Positions 26,621-35,531 of a stretch of DNA of 64,000 nucleotides are shown piece by piece. Position numbers and translations under genes: made by a program. Position 1 is the first letter of the stretch, and each line of letters starts with the position of its first letter. The notes beneath the pieces were generated by a model. That model was not told where the DNA came from, searched no databases, and saw only the letters and a list, made by a program, of their open reading frames with translations. The stretch comes from an uncultured Caulobacterales bacterium (GTDB taxonomy: Bacteria > Pseudomonadota > Alphaproteobacteria > Caulobacterales > Caulobacteraceae), in NCBI GenBank assembly GCA_903884425.1, contig CAISEP010000006.1:113049-177048 (forward strand). Reading direction: 5' to 3'.

Positions 26621-27964
26621 TCAGCCCGCCACCATCTCCCGCACCACTTCCTTCGCCACCGCCAGCGTCTGGTCGATGTCGTCCCTGGAATGGGCAAAGG
26701 ACACGAACAGGTTCTCGTAGGCGCCCGGGTGGAACATCACGCCGCGGTTGAGGTTGCCCTCCCACCACTTGCGGAACATGGCGTGGTCGCAGTGGCGGGC
26801 CGCGTCCCGGTAGTTGTGGATCGGCGCATCCGAGAACCACACCTGCAGGATCGGCCCCATCCCCACCACATGGGCGGACAGGTTCGAGTCGCGGAAGATG
26901 CCGCGCAGGCCTTCCATCAGCTGGTCGCAGCGGGCGTAGAGCCCCTCGTACATGCCGGGTTCGGACAGCTGGTCGAGGGCCGCATTGGCCGCGGCCACGG
27001 CGATGACGTTGGCCGAATATGTCCCTGCCATCGACACCACGCCCCGGGAGACCAGGTCCATGATGTCCTTGCGTCCGCCCAGTGCCGCCACGGGGAAGCC
27101 GCCGCCCAGGCCCTTGGCGAAGATCGACAGGTCCGGCTTGATGCCCAGCTTGCCCTGGGCGCCCGCCAGGCTGATGCGGAAGCCGGTGATGACCTCGTCG
27201 AACACCAGCACGCAGCCATGCTTGTCGCAGAGCTCGCGCATGCCCTCGAGATAGCCGGGCCGGGGCACGATGCAGCCCGTATTGGCCATGACCGGCTCGG
27301 TCAGCACGCCGGCGATGTTGTCGCCTTCCCGCTCCAACGTCTCGCGCAGGATGTCGAGGTCGTTCCAGGGCAGGATGATCAGGTTCTGGTCGATGCCCTT
27401 GGGCATGCCCGGGCCCTGCGGCACGGGGATCGGCGCCCGGTCGGGACCGGCGGTGTCGATGTTCGGGTGCTTGGACCAGTAAACCCCGTCGGAGAAGCCA
27501 TGATACATGCCCTCGAAGCGGATCACCTTCTGGCGACCGGTGAAGGTCCGGGCCAGACGCAGGGCGTAGATCACCGCCTCCGTGCCCGTGTTGCACAGGC
27601 GCACCTGCTCCACGCTGGGGATTGCGGCGATGATCTTGTGGGCCAGCGTCGTCTCGTCCTCGTGCGGCAGGGCGAAGACGGTGCCGCGGTTCTGGATGGC
27701 GTCCACCACCGCCTGGGTGACCCGGGGCGGGCGATGGCCGAGGATCATCGGGCCGAGGCCCAGCAGGTAGTCGATGTAGCGGTTGCCGTCGCAGTCGACG
27801 ACGTGGGCGCCTTCGCCGTGATCGATGAACAGGGGGTGCGGGTCCCAGCCGGACCAGACGGCCCGGGCGGTGGAGTTGACCCCGCCGGGGATCACCTCGC
27901 AGGCACGGGCAAAGCGTTCGGCGCTGGTCTTGTAACGGTCGGGTTGGCTGTAGGTCTCAGACAC
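26621..27964 (-). CDS. Class III aminotransferase, glutamate-1-semialdehyde aminomutase-like
   Basis: A 447-residue PLP enzyme. ACEVIPGGVNSTARAVWSGW, CNTGTEAVIYALRLARTFTGRQKVIRFEGMYHGFSDGV, LVFDEVITGFRISLAGAQGKLGIKPDLSIFAKGLGGGFPVAALGG (the lysine of FAKGLGGG binds PLP) and GTYSANVIAVAAA are close to HemL. However, alphaproteobacteria normally make 5-aminolevulinate with HemA from glycine and succinyl-CoA, so this is more likely a HemL-like aminotransferase or mutase with another substrate. The start is a GTG with GAGGA seven bases upstream; longer open frame exists to 28063 but does not look coding. The GMC oxidoreductase gene lies 136 bp upstream on the same strand. Confidence 0.85.
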   Translation of the reverse strand: MSETYSQPDRYKTSAERFARACEVIPGGVNSTARAVWSGWDPHPLFIDHGEGAHVVDCDGNRYIDYLLGLGPMILGHRPPRVTQAVVDAIQNRGTVFALPHEDETTLAHKIIAAIPSVEQVRLCNTGTEAVIYALRLARTFTGRQKVIRFEGMYHGFSDGVYWSKHPNIDTAGPDRAPIPVPQGPGMPKGIDQNLIILPWNDLDILRETLEREGDNIAGVLTEPVMANTGCIVPRPGYLEGMRELCDKHGCVLVFDEVITGFRISLAGAQGKLGIKPDLSIFAKGLGGGFPVAALGGRKDIMDLVSRGVVSMAGTYSANVIAVAAANAALDQLSEPGMYEGLYARCDQLMEGLRGIFRDSNLSAHVVGMGPILQVWFSDAPIHNYRDAARHCDHAMFRKWWEGNLNRGVMFHPGAYENLFVSFAHSRDDIDQTLAVAKEVVREMVAG

Positions 27965-28100
27965 GCAATCGTCCTCGTCAGGGGGCACCGGGGTTCCGGC
28001 GCGGGTCGCACATAGCCTCCGCACCGAGTGAGCGAAAGTCCCAAGCGGTAACCTTACACGCATTTATAGTCGCGGTGAGGATCGGAGCGGGTCCTGTGCC

Positions 28101-29732
28101 TCAGCGGTCCTCGAGGATCATCCGCGCGGCCTTCTCCGCGATCATCAGGGTCGGGGCATTGGTGTTGCCCGAGACGATCCTCGGCATGACCGAGGCGTCG
28201 GCGACCCTAAGGCCCCGGACGCCCAGCACCCGCAGGCGCGCATCCACCACTGCCGCCGGATCGCTCTCCAGCCCCATCTTCGCCGTGCCCGCGGGGTGGA
28301 AGATGGTGGTTCCCAGTGCCCGGGCCGCGGCCAGCAGATCGGCGTCCGACTGTGCCTCCGGGCCCGGTCGGTGTTCCTTGGGGGCGTAGCGCTGCAGGGC
28401 CGGCTGGTCGACGATGGTGCGGATCAGGCGCAGGCTGTCGATGGCCACGCGCTCGTCCTCCCCGGTGGAGAGGTAGTTGGGCTGGATCGCGGGCCGGGCC
28501 AGGGGATCGGGGGAGACGGCATGGACGCCACCCCGGCTGGTGGGCCGCAGGTTGCAGGCGCTGATGGTGATCGCCGGTTCCCGGTGCAGGGGCTCGCCGA
28601 AGGCGTCGAGCGACAGGGGCTGGACGTGGATCTGCACATTGGGGGTCGCGTAGTCGGGGCTCGACCGGACGAAGGCCCCCATGTGCGAGGGGGCCATGGA
28701 CATGGGCCCCTTGCGGAACAGGGCGTATTCCAGCGCCATCAGCGGACGTCGCCAGACATCGGCATAGAGCGCGTTCATGGTCGGCACGCCGCTCACCCGG
28801 TAGTAGGGCCGGATCTGCAGGTGGTCCTGCAGGTTCTCGCCCACCCCCGGGCGGTGGGCCTGGGTGGGCAGGCCCAGGGCCTGGAGGCGGGAGCCGTCGC
28901 CGATGCCGCTGAGTTCCAGCAACTGGGGCGTGCCGATGGCCCCGGCGCTGAGCACCACCTCCGCCCGGGCGGCGGCGTGGAAGGCCTGGCCGTCCCGACG
29001 CCACTCGACCCCTGTGGCGCGACCGTCCTCGATCCGGACCCCGGTCACATGCACCCCGCTGACCAGGGTCAGGTTCGGGCGGTGCAGGACCGGCTTCAGG
29101 AAGGCGGTCGCCGCGCTCCAGCGCACGCCCCGGCGCTGGGTCACGTCGAAATAGGCGCAGCCCGCATTGTCGCCGCTGTTGAAGTCCCGGACCGTGGGGA
29201 TGCCGGCCTGGGCCGCCGCCTCGGCAAAGGCGTCCAGCACCTTCCAGCGCATGGGGGCCGGCTCCACCCGAAGCTCACCCCCCGTGCCGTGGGTGGGGCC
29301 CGGCGGGTCGATGTGGTCCTCCTGGCGGATGAAGTCCGGCAGGACATCGTCCCAGCCCCAGCCCACGAGCCCCAATTGCCGCCAGCCGTCATAGTCCGCC
29401 GCCTGGCCGCGCATGTAGATCATGGCATTGATGGCGGACGAGCCGCCGATCACCCGCCCCCGCGGATAGGCGATGCTGCGCCCGGCCAGGCCCGGGTCCG
29501 CCTCGGTCCGGAACATCCAGTCCGAGCGGGGATTGCCGATGGCGAACAGGTAGCCCACGGGAATGTGCAGCCAGATCCAGTCGTCCTTGCCCCCCGCCTC
29601 GAGCAGCAGCACCCGGTTCCCCGGATCGGCGGACAGCCGGTTGGCCAGAACGCAGCCGGCCGACCCGGCCCCCACGATGATGTAGTCGAAGGCCCCGAGG
29701 GCCGTGCCGGACGCGGATGCTGCCTGTTCCAT
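28101..29732 (-). CDS. GMC-family FAD oxidoreductase (choline/alcohol dehydrogenase-like)
   Basis: A 543-residue flavoprotein. The N-terminus FDYIIVGAGSAGCVLANRLSADP is the ADP-binding beta-alpha-beta fold. YPRGRVIGGSSAINAMIYMRGQAADYDGW and LSAGAIGTPQLLELSGIGD are the two GMC signature regions. The catalytic pair is in FHPAGTAKMG (His) and NTNAPTLMIAEKAA (Asn). It oxidises an alcohol, as BetA and AlkJ do, but no betB or other pathway gene is adjacent. Met at 29732 was chosen because the FAD-binding fold begins 15 residues later; the upstream extension to 29864 is basic, low-complexity and crosses the divergent promoter region. Confidence 0.9.
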   Translation of the reverse strand: MEQAASASGTALGAFDYIIVGAGSAGCVLANRLSADPGNRVLLLEAGGKDDWIWLHIPVGYLFAIGNPRSDWMFRTEADPGLAGRSIAYPRGRVIGGSSAINAMIYMRGQAADYDGWRQLGLVGWGWDDVLPDFIRQEDHIDPPGPTHGTGGELRVEPAPMRWKVLDAFAEAAAQAGIPTVRDFNSGDNAGCAYFDVTQRRGVRWSAATAFLKPVLHRPNLTLVSGVHVTGVRIEDGRATGVEWRRDGQAFHAAARAEVVLSAGAIGTPQLLELSGIGDGSRLQALGLPTQAHRPGVGENLQDHLQIRPYYRVSGVPTMNALYADVWRRPLMALEYALFRKGPMSMAPSHMGAFVRSSPDYATPNVQIHVQPLSLDAFGEPLHREPAITISACNLRPTSRGGVHAVSPDPLARPAIQPNYLSTGEDERVAIDSLRLIRTIVDQPALQRYAPKEHRPGPEAQSDADLLAAARALGTTIFHPAGTAKMGLESDPAAVVDARLRVLGVRGLRVADASVMPRIVSGNTNAPTLMIAEKAARMILEDR

Positions 29733-29846
29733 GCCCCGGCATAACGCCCGGCCGGTGCGTCTGTCGAGCCGACACGTGAAGCGTTTACCTCGCCCGGATT
29801 GTCGCGGCATAGTGCGACCCAACGAGGGATCACGGGAGGATAGGGC

Positions 29847-31190
29847 ATGCGGACGTTCGGTCACTGGGCATTGGGGATCGGGGCCGTGCTGGCCCTGCAG
29901 GGGACGGCTCTGGCCGCGGGGGCGGACACGTCACCGGCAAGGCCCGCCGCCGTCCACCGGTCCGCGGCCACGCCGGAACAGCTGGGCTTCGATTCGGCGC
30001 GGCTGAAGCGCCTCGATGCCGCCATGGCAGACGTGGTGGCCTCCGGCCGCGTGCCGGGCATGTCCTATGTGCTCATGCGCCACGGCAAGGTGGTGGACGA
30101 GAAGGTGCTGGGCCTGCGGGACGCCGCCGCCGGCGCGCCGATGCAGAAGGACACCATCGTCCGCGTCTATTCCATGACCAAGCCGATCACCGGCGTGGCG
30201 ATGATGATCCTCTACGAGCAGGGCAAGTGGCGGCTGGACGATCCGGTGACGAAGTTCATTCCGGAGTTCAAGAACCTCAAGGTCATGACCGGCGTGGATG
30301 ACCAGGGCCGTCCGATCCTGGTGCCGGTCACCCGCCCGCCGACCATGCGCGAGCTGATGAGCCACACGGCCGGGTTCGGCTACGGCCTCGGGGACAAGCT
30401 GCCGGTGGACCGGATGTTCCGTGACAAGCAGGTGCTGGCGGCCCCGAGCCTGCAGGAGATGGTCAACCGGGTGGCGGACATCCCGCTGATGTATCAGCCG
30501 GGCACCAGCTGGTACTATTCCGTCGCCGTCGACCTGCAGGGCTACATCGTCGAGAAGATCACCGGCCAGCGCCTCGGGGACTTCATGGCGAAGAACATCT
30601 TCGAGCCCCTGAAGATGAAGGACACGGCCTTCTACACCGGGCCGGAACGGGCCAGCCGCCTGTCGCAGGTCTATGTCGCCAATTCCACGACCGGCAAGCT
30701 CGAGGTGCCAAAGGAGCTGTTCGGCAATCCCATGCCCACCTACGTGACCCCGCCGCCGGCGGATTCCGGGGGCGGCGGCCTGGTCTCGACGCTCGGGGAC
30801 TATGCCCGGTTCGCGCAGATGCTGGCCGCGGGCGGGCAGCTGGATGGCGTGCGCATCCTCAATCCCCGGACCGTGGCCCTGATGGAGACCAACGTGGTGC
30901 CGCAGAGCGTGCTGGTGAACTCCAACGGCACCTCGGCGGCCCGCTTCAATGACGCCATCGGCTTCGGCCTCGACGGCATGGTGGTGATGGATCCCCTGAA
31001 GGCCGGCAGCCTGGAGGGTCGCAACACCTTCAGCTGGGGCGGCGCGGCCGGAACCTGGTTCTGGGTCGACCCCACCAATGACGTGGTGTTCGTGGGCATG
31101 GTCCAGCGACTGGGCGGAACGGGTGGGGACGATCTCGGCCTGGCGGCCCGGACCCTGACCTATCAGGCCCTGGTGCGTCCCGACCGTTAG
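29847..31190 (+). CDS. Serine hydrolase, class C beta-lactamase family, exported
   Basis: A 447-residue protein with a signal peptide (residues 1-24, cut after TALAAG). The serine beta-lactamase/esterase fold is shown by YSMTKPITG (S-x-x-K with the nucleophile), WYYSVAVDLQGYIVE at the Y-x-N position (here Y-S-V, as in many esterases) and FSWGGAAGTWFW in place of KTG. MRELMSHTAGFGYG is also typical. This pattern points to an EstB-like esterase or peptidase of the periplasm rather than a true AmpC. It is divergent from the GMC gene, sharing about 114 bp, and no regulator is adjacent. Confidence 0.88.
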   Translation: MRTFGHWALGIGAVLALQGTALAAGADTSPARPAAVHRSAATPEQLGFDSARLKRLDAAMADVVASGRVPGMSYVLMRHGKVVDEKVLGLRDAAAGAPMQKDTIVRVYSMTKPITGVAMMILYEQGKWRLDDPVTKFIPEFKNLKVMTGVDDQGRPILVPVTRPPTMRELMSHTAGFGYGLGDKLPVDRMFRDKQVLAAPSLQEMVNRVADIPLMYQPGTSWYYSVAVDLQGYIVEKITGQRLGDFMAKNIFEPLKMKDTAFYTGPERASRLSQVYVANSTTGKLEVPKELFGNPMPTYVTPPPADSGGGGLVSTLGDYARFAQMLAAGGQLDGVRILNPRTVALMETNVVPQSVLVNSNGTSAARFNDAIGFGLDGMVVMDPLKAGSLEGRNTFSWGGAAGTWFWVDPTNDVVFVGMVQRLGGTGGDDLGLAARTLTYQALVRPDR

Positions 31191-31209
31191 GGGCCGGTGG
31201 CCTCCGTCC

Positions 31210-32322
31210 TCAGCGGCCCGGGTGCAGCAGCAGGACGGAGGCGAACACCAGACCGGCGATCCACAGGGTCTCGGCGATCATCAGGGCCACCGGCCGCCAG
31301 CCGACGGCCGCCAGCGCCTTGAAGGAGGTCTTCATGCCCAGGGCGGCGATGGCCGTGACCAGGCACCAGCGGGACAGGACCGAGGCCCCGTCGACCACGG
31401 GCTTGGACAGCAGTCCGAGGCTGTTGGCCGCCACCAGGGCGGCGAAGCCGATGAGGAACATGGGCACAGGCGGGCCCGATCCTCCGGCCTCACCCGCCTG
31501 CCGACGGGCCACCAGGGCGATGGTGAACACCACCGGCAGCAGCATGGTCACCCGCAGCAGCTTCACATAGGTGGCGATGTCGCCGGTCTGGGGGGAGATG
31601 GAAAAGCCCGCGCCCACGACCTGGGCCACATCATGGATGGTGCCGCCGAGGAAGATGCCGGACTGGACGTGGGAAAAGCCCACCGCGGTGACGAACAGCG
31701 GATAGAGGATCATCGCCAGGGTGGAGAGGCCGGTCACGGTCACCACGGTGAGGATGGTGTCCCGCTCCGCCTCCGGGTCCTTGGGCAGGACCGAGGCGAT
31801 GGCCAGGGCCGCCGAGGCCCCGCAGATGCCCACGGCCCCGCCGGACAGCACGCCGAACCGGGACTTCAGTCCCAGGGCCCGTGCGGCCAGCCAGCCGAAG
31901 CCGATGGTCGTAGTGACGCCGACGATCACCGTCAGGATCGGCATGGCCCCCAGACCCATGATCTGGCTGACGGTGATCCGGGCGCCCAGCAGCGCGACGC
32001 CGATCCGGAGAATGGTCTTGGACGAGGCCTCGATCCCCGGGATGCAGCGCCCCTCCTCGTGCAGGAAGTGGAAGGCCATGCCGATCAGCAGGGCGAACAG
32101 CATGACCGGCGCGGTGTACTGCTGCGACAGCCAGGTGGCGGCCAGGGCAATGGTCGCCGCCACGGCAAAGCCCGGATAGACCCGAAGCAGGATCGCCCGT
32201 CCCCGGGCTGCCGCGGAGGGTGGGCGGACCGCAACCGGACCTGCGCCCAGGCCCTCCATGCCGTCATAGGACTGGAACAGGGCGTGGGCAGCGGCGGCGT
32301 CGGTGTCGAGATCTGTGATCAT
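31210..32322 (-). CDS. YeiH/YadS-type putative sulfate exporter family transporter
   Basis: A 370-residue membrane protein with about 10 hydrophobic segments. ALLIGMAFHFLHEEGRCIPGIEASSKTILRIGVALLGARITVSQI, GGAVGICGASAALAIASVLPKD and FLGGTIHDVAQVVGAGFSIS are conserved in the Cons_hypoth698 (PF03601) family. Automated pipelines call these sulfate exporters, but the evidence for sulfate is thin. About 50 soluble residues precede the first helix. The ATG at 32322 is preferred to the TTG that opens the frame further upstream. It is convergent with the serine hydrolase gene, 19 bp apart. Confidence 0.85.
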   Translation of the reverse strand: MITDLDTDAAAAHALFQSYDGMEGLGAGPVAVRPPSAAARGRAILLRVYPGFAVAATIALAATWLSQQYTAPVMLFALLIGMAFHFLHEEGRCIPGIEASSKTILRIGVALLGARITVSQIMGLGAMPILTVIVGVTTTIGFGWLAARALGLKSRFGVLSGGAVGICGASAALAIASVLPKDPEAERDTILTVVTVTGLSTLAMILYPLFVTAVGFSHVQSGIFLGGTIHDVAQVVGAGFSISPQTGDIATYVKLLRVTMLLPVVFTIALVARRQAGEAGGSGPPVPMFLIGFAALVAANSLGLLSKPVVDGASVLSRWCLVTAIAALGMKTSFKALAAVGWRPVALMIAETLWIAGLVFASVLLLHPGR

Positions 32323-32541
32323 GTGGCGGACTTCGGACCAGAGCGAAGGAGGGGACGGTGTCAACGGTGCAATAGGCCGTGGCGGTGCAATTCACAACGG
32401 AGCCCGTCGCGGCCGGAAGATTGCCCGATTCAGGCACCGGGCGCATTCCGGCGGCGCAAGGCCGGAAACGGATAAACATACTTAACCTATGTCGCCTAAT
32501 CAGGCTCCATCGCCCCCACTGGAGCTGCACCGAAACACGGC

Positions 32542-33645
32542 ATGGCAAACGACCGCACGATCCGCCGCCTTTCGGCCCTGCAGGAATCCGCCTCCACAGC
32601 CCGGGTCCTGAACCTGGTCCGGGTTCACAAGATGTTTCCAGACGATGCGGCGATCAAGACCGCCCCCTTCTTCCGGAACAAGGTCCTCGACCGCAGCCTG
32701 ATCGTGAAGCATCGGCTCCGGCCGAACGAATACGTGCACTTCAAGGTGCCGCCGACCATCGTCACCAAGGTGCTGATTCCCATCGACGGCTCGGACCTGC
32801 GGTTCGGGGCCCACTCCTTCTTCGTCGGCCAGAACGACTACGAGAAGCTGGTGATGGAGACCTTCGGCCAGGACATGAAGCCGGGATCACGGGACCGCAT
32901 GGTGCTGGAGCTGATCTCCAGCCTGCCCACCCTCGACCCATTCCTCCTGAAGGAGTTCCTGGCCAAGAACGACGTGCATCCGGCGCAGGCCTATTTCGCC
33001 ATCTCCGACGGCGACGTGCAGCGGATGTTCGAATTCGTCCGCCAGGAGATCATGGCCCTGGTCACCCTGTCTGCCGGCAGCGGGGCGGGGTCCATGGCCT
33101 ATGCGTCGCGCCTCGTGGAAAAGCTCCTGTCCAACGCCCCCGATGCCGGGTTCGAGCCCCTGCGGGATACGCTGAAGCTGACGGACCAGGAATATTCCGA
33201 CGGCATGTTCTGCTGGCGGGGCTTCCTCTACTACAAGTGGGTCCTGGGCGACCTGATGAAGCCCATGACCGACGTGCTTCTGGAAATCGAGACGACACAG
33301 GGGAGGGGTCCGCGAACCGCCGAAACCTCGACCTACATTCCGCAGGCGCGAAGCACGATTTCCCGTTTGCTGGTGAAGACCTCGACGACCGTGCAGGAAA
33401 AGCTGGACGTCTACAACAACGCCTATTTCCAGCTGACGCGCATGAACCAGCCCGCCGCGTTCCGCGAATTCCTGCTGTCGGCCCCCGCCATGTTCTACGA
33501 CCTGGGGGAACAGCTGGGGGCCATGCAGCACATCATCAGCTTCTGGCGCTACCGCTTTCCGGCCGGGGAGCGCCCGATGATCTCGCACGAGGACCTGATG
33601 GACATCTTCATCGACTTCGAGGAGAGCCTGTCCTTCGTGAAGTGA
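32542..33645 (+). CDS. Protein of unknown function, 367 residues
   Basis: I do not recognise this family. The protein is soluble, with no signal peptide or membrane segment and evenly spread charged residues. It opens with MANDRTIRRLSALQESASTARVLNLVRVHKMFPDD. It has a beta-rich segment near residues 55-95 (VHFKVPPTIVTKVLIPIDGSDLRFGAHSFFVG), and the remainder is predominantly helical, ending EDLMDIFIDFEESLSFVK. Codon use is like its neighbours, with strong third-position GC, so it is a real gene. The 219 bp upstream are non-coding and locally AT-richer (ATAAACATACTTAACC), a likely promoter area. It converges on the sugar transferase gene 31 bp downstream. Confidence 0.85.
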   Translation: MANDRTIRRLSALQESASTARVLNLVRVHKMFPDDAAIKTAPFFRNKVLDRSLIVKHRLRPNEYVHFKVPPTIVTKVLIPIDGSDLRFGAHSFFVGQNDYEKLVMETFGQDMKPGSRDRMVLELISSLPTLDPFLLKEFLAKNDVHPAQAYFAISDGDVQRMFEFVRQEIMALVTLSAGSGAGSMAYASRLVEKLLSNAPDAGFEPLRDTLKLTDQEYSDGMFCWRGFLYYKWVLGDLMKPMTDVLLEIETTQGRGPRTAETSTYIPQARSTISRLLVKTSTTVQEKLDVYNNAYFQLTRMNQPAAFREFLLSAPAMFYDLGEQLGAMQHIISFWRYRFPAGERPMISHEDLMDIFIDFEESLSFVK

Positions 33646-33676
33646 ACGGCGGGGCGGTGCCTCGTCGGGTCCTGCT

Positions 33677-34438
33677 CTATCGGGCACCGCGGCTGAACAG
33701 CACCGAGGGCACCGTGCCTAACAGGATCTTGACGTCCAGGGCCGGGCCCCGACGCCGCACATAGACGCAGTCCATCGCCACCCGCCGCCGATAGGTGACG
33801 TCCGACCGGCCGCTGATCTGCCACAGGCCGGTGATGCCCGGCGGGACCGAGGCATAGTGCCGGATCCGCCAGCCATAGCGCTCCATCTCGTCGGGGACGA
33901 TCGGTCGGGGGCCCACTAGGCTCATGACGCCCGACAGCACATTGAACACCTGCGGGATCTCGTCGAGGCTCGACTTGCGCAGGAACTGGCCCAGCGCGGT
34001 GATGCGCGGGTCCTTGCGCAGCTTGTGATGCAGCGCCCATTCCACGCGGGCCTGCGGGTCCTCCGCCAGCAGCCGCTCGAGGCGCTCGCCGGCGTTCTGG
34101 ACCATCGAGCGGAACTTGAAGCAGCGGAACAGTCGCCCCCCCCGTCCGATCCGCTGCTGGGCAAAGACTGGCGGGCCCCCGTCCTGCAGCCAGACCAGGG
34201 CCGCCACGGAGACCAGCAGGGGCAGCAGGAACACGGTCACGGCCGCGCTCAGAACGATATCGGCCCCGCGGCGCAGGGTCTCGTAGACCGGCGACAGGTG
34301 GTAGGACGACGGCAGGTTCTCCGACCGGCAGGGCGGCAGCGCCACCGCCGCCGGGACCGCAGGCCCCTGGACGATGGGCTCCGCCGCAAGGCGTTCCAGC
34401 AGGTGTCGGTGAGGTGCGAAGTCGTTGACTGTATTCAC
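33677..34438 (-). CDS. Polyprenyl-phosphate sugar-1-phosphate transferase (exopolysaccharide initiation)
   Basis: Transfers a hexose-1-phosphate to undecaprenyl phosphate to start a surface polysaccharide. One membrane segment (IVLSAAVTVFLLPLLVSVAALVWL) is followed by the bacterial sugar transferase domain: FKFRSMVQNAGERLERLL, DPRITALGQFLRKSSLDEIPQVFNVLSGVMSLVGPRPIVPDE, PPGITGLWQISGRSDVTYRRRV and DVKILLGTVPSVL. The frame is open to an ATG at 34579. The extra 47 codons are AT-rich at third positions and contain LTLKITAIFTYSAYSF, unlike coding sequence here. I therefore propose the GTG at 34438, though no good ribosome-binding site is visible for either. Similar enzymes start holdfast or EPS synthesis in Caulobacter. 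Confidence 0.88.
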   Translation of the reverse strand: MNTVNDFAPHRHLLERLAAEPIVQGPAVPAAVALPPCRSENLPSSYHLSPVYETLRRGADIVLSAAVTVFLLPLLVSVAALVWLQDGGPPVFAQQRIGRGGRLFRCFKFRSMVQNAGERLERLLAEDPQARVEWALHHKLRKDPRITALGQFLRKSSLDEIPQVFNVLSGVMSLVGPRPIVPDEMERYGWRIRHYASVPPGITGLWQISGRSDVTYRRRVAMDCVYVRRRGPALDVKILLGTVPSVLFSRGAR

Positions 34439-34602
34439 GGCTGCCACGGGTAAAGCTGCGGTCGGATATCCGTGAAACGAATAGGCAGAATAGGTGAAAA
34501 TCGCGGTTATTTTTAGCGTTAGCCAGGGGTTAAGGGGCGCAAAGTCCCTCCGCCCCGAGGGGGGGCTGGGATGCGGCATGCGGAAATGGGGGGTCTGAAG
34601 AA

Positions 34603-34677
34603 TGGTGGGCGCGACAGGGATTGAACCTGTGACCCTTCGCGTGTGAAGCGAATGCTCTCCCGCTGAGCTACGCGCCC
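34603..34677 (-). tRNA. tRNA-Val (anticodon CAC)
   Basis: On the minus strand the acceptor arm GGGCGCG pairs with CGCGCCC (34607-34613), followed by A and an encoded CCA (34603-34605). The D arm has GTAGCTCAGCGGGAGAGC. The anticodon stem TTCGC/GCGAA encloses loop TTCACAC, anticodon CAC, reading GUG. The T arm contains GGTTCAATCC. It lies between gph (28 bp upstream on the same strand) and the sugar transferase. Confidence 0.97.
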
Positions 34678-34705
34678 GACCGGACGGCCCGTGAAGGACC
34701 GGCGT

Positions 34706-35446
34706 TCAGAGGGGGGAGCCTATAGCCGAGCCTCGCTTCGTCTGCAACAGGGTTTGGACAGTACCCACAAGTTCGTCGTAATGCCCGATCAGCCGGTCGG
34801 CCCCGAGCTCGGCCGCGGGGATGTCGGTATAGCCGAACGGAAACACGATGCTGGCCACCCCGGCGGCCCGGGCGGAGGCCACGTCGTTGAGGCTGTCGCC
34901 CACCATCACCGCCCGTTCCCGCATCCCTCCGCCGGCGGCGATGGCATGCAGCACATGTTGCGGGTCCGGCTTGGGGGCCGGCGCGGCATCGGCCCCGATG
35001 ATGGCGATGAACCGGTCCGACAGGGCCAGCGCGTCCAGGAGTTCCGTGGACAGGCTGGTGAGCTTGTTGGTGCAGACCACGAGGCGTGCGCCCTGTGCCC
35101 GCAGGGTGTCCAGGGCTTCGACACAACCGGGATAGGGACGGCTCTCCAGGGCGATGCGGCTGCGATAGATCTCGATGAAGCGGGCCACCAGCGGGGTCGC
35201 GGCTGCGTCATCCAGGGTCCGGCCGCTGGCCTCGAAGCCCCGGACCAGCAGGGCCCGGGCCCCGCGCCCGATCAGGTGCCGCGCGCCTTCCGCTGGCAGG
35301 GGGGCCAGGTCTTCCTCCGCCAGCACGCCATTCAGGGCCCCCAGCAGGTCCGGTGCCGTCTCCACCAGGGTGCCGTCGAGGTCGAAGGCGATGACGGCAC
35401 CCTCGAGGGTCGGGGCAGGGCGGCTCGGCTGGCCCGGATCGGACAT
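34706..35446 (-). CDS. gph: Phosphoglycolate phosphatase-like HAD hydrolase
   Basis: A 246-residue HAD-superfamily phosphatase. AVIAFDLDGTLVETAPDLLGALN carries the nucleophilic aspartate (DxDGT). VVCTNKLTSLSTELLDAL holds the T/N motif II, APAPKPDPQHV the lysine, and MVGDSLNDVASARAAGV the acidic motif IV. The pattern fits Gph, which removes the phosphate from 2-phosphoglycolate formed in DNA repair or oxygenase reactions, but other small phosphates are possible. The ATG at 35446 was chosen over the longer frame (to 35545) because that extension would run into the divergent glmU start. GGAG lies 11 bases upstream. Confidence 0.88.
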   Translation of the reverse strand: MSDPGQPSRPAPTLEGAVIAFDLDGTLVETAPDLLGALNGVLAEEDLAPLPAEGARHLIGRGARALLVRGFEASGRTLDDAAATPLVARFIEIYRSRIALESRPYPGCVEALDTLRAQGARLVVCTNKLTSLSTELLDALALSDRFIAIIGADAAPAPKPDPQHVLHAIAAGGGMRERAVMVGDSLNDVASARAAGVASIVFPFGYTDIPAAELGADRLIGHYDELVGTVQTLLQTKRGSAIGSPL

Positions 35447-35531
35447 GATGCGCTGAACTCCAGAATTGACGTCGAAACCCCGGGCGGTTTCGGCTAAACC
35501 CGACGCGAACTCAATGGGTGTCGGTGAGTCC

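Noticed and set aside
29847..31190. AmpC-type beta-lactamase resistance gene
   Set aside because: The Y-x-N and KTG motifs are replaced (YSV, WGG), as in esterases; resistance should not be inferred.
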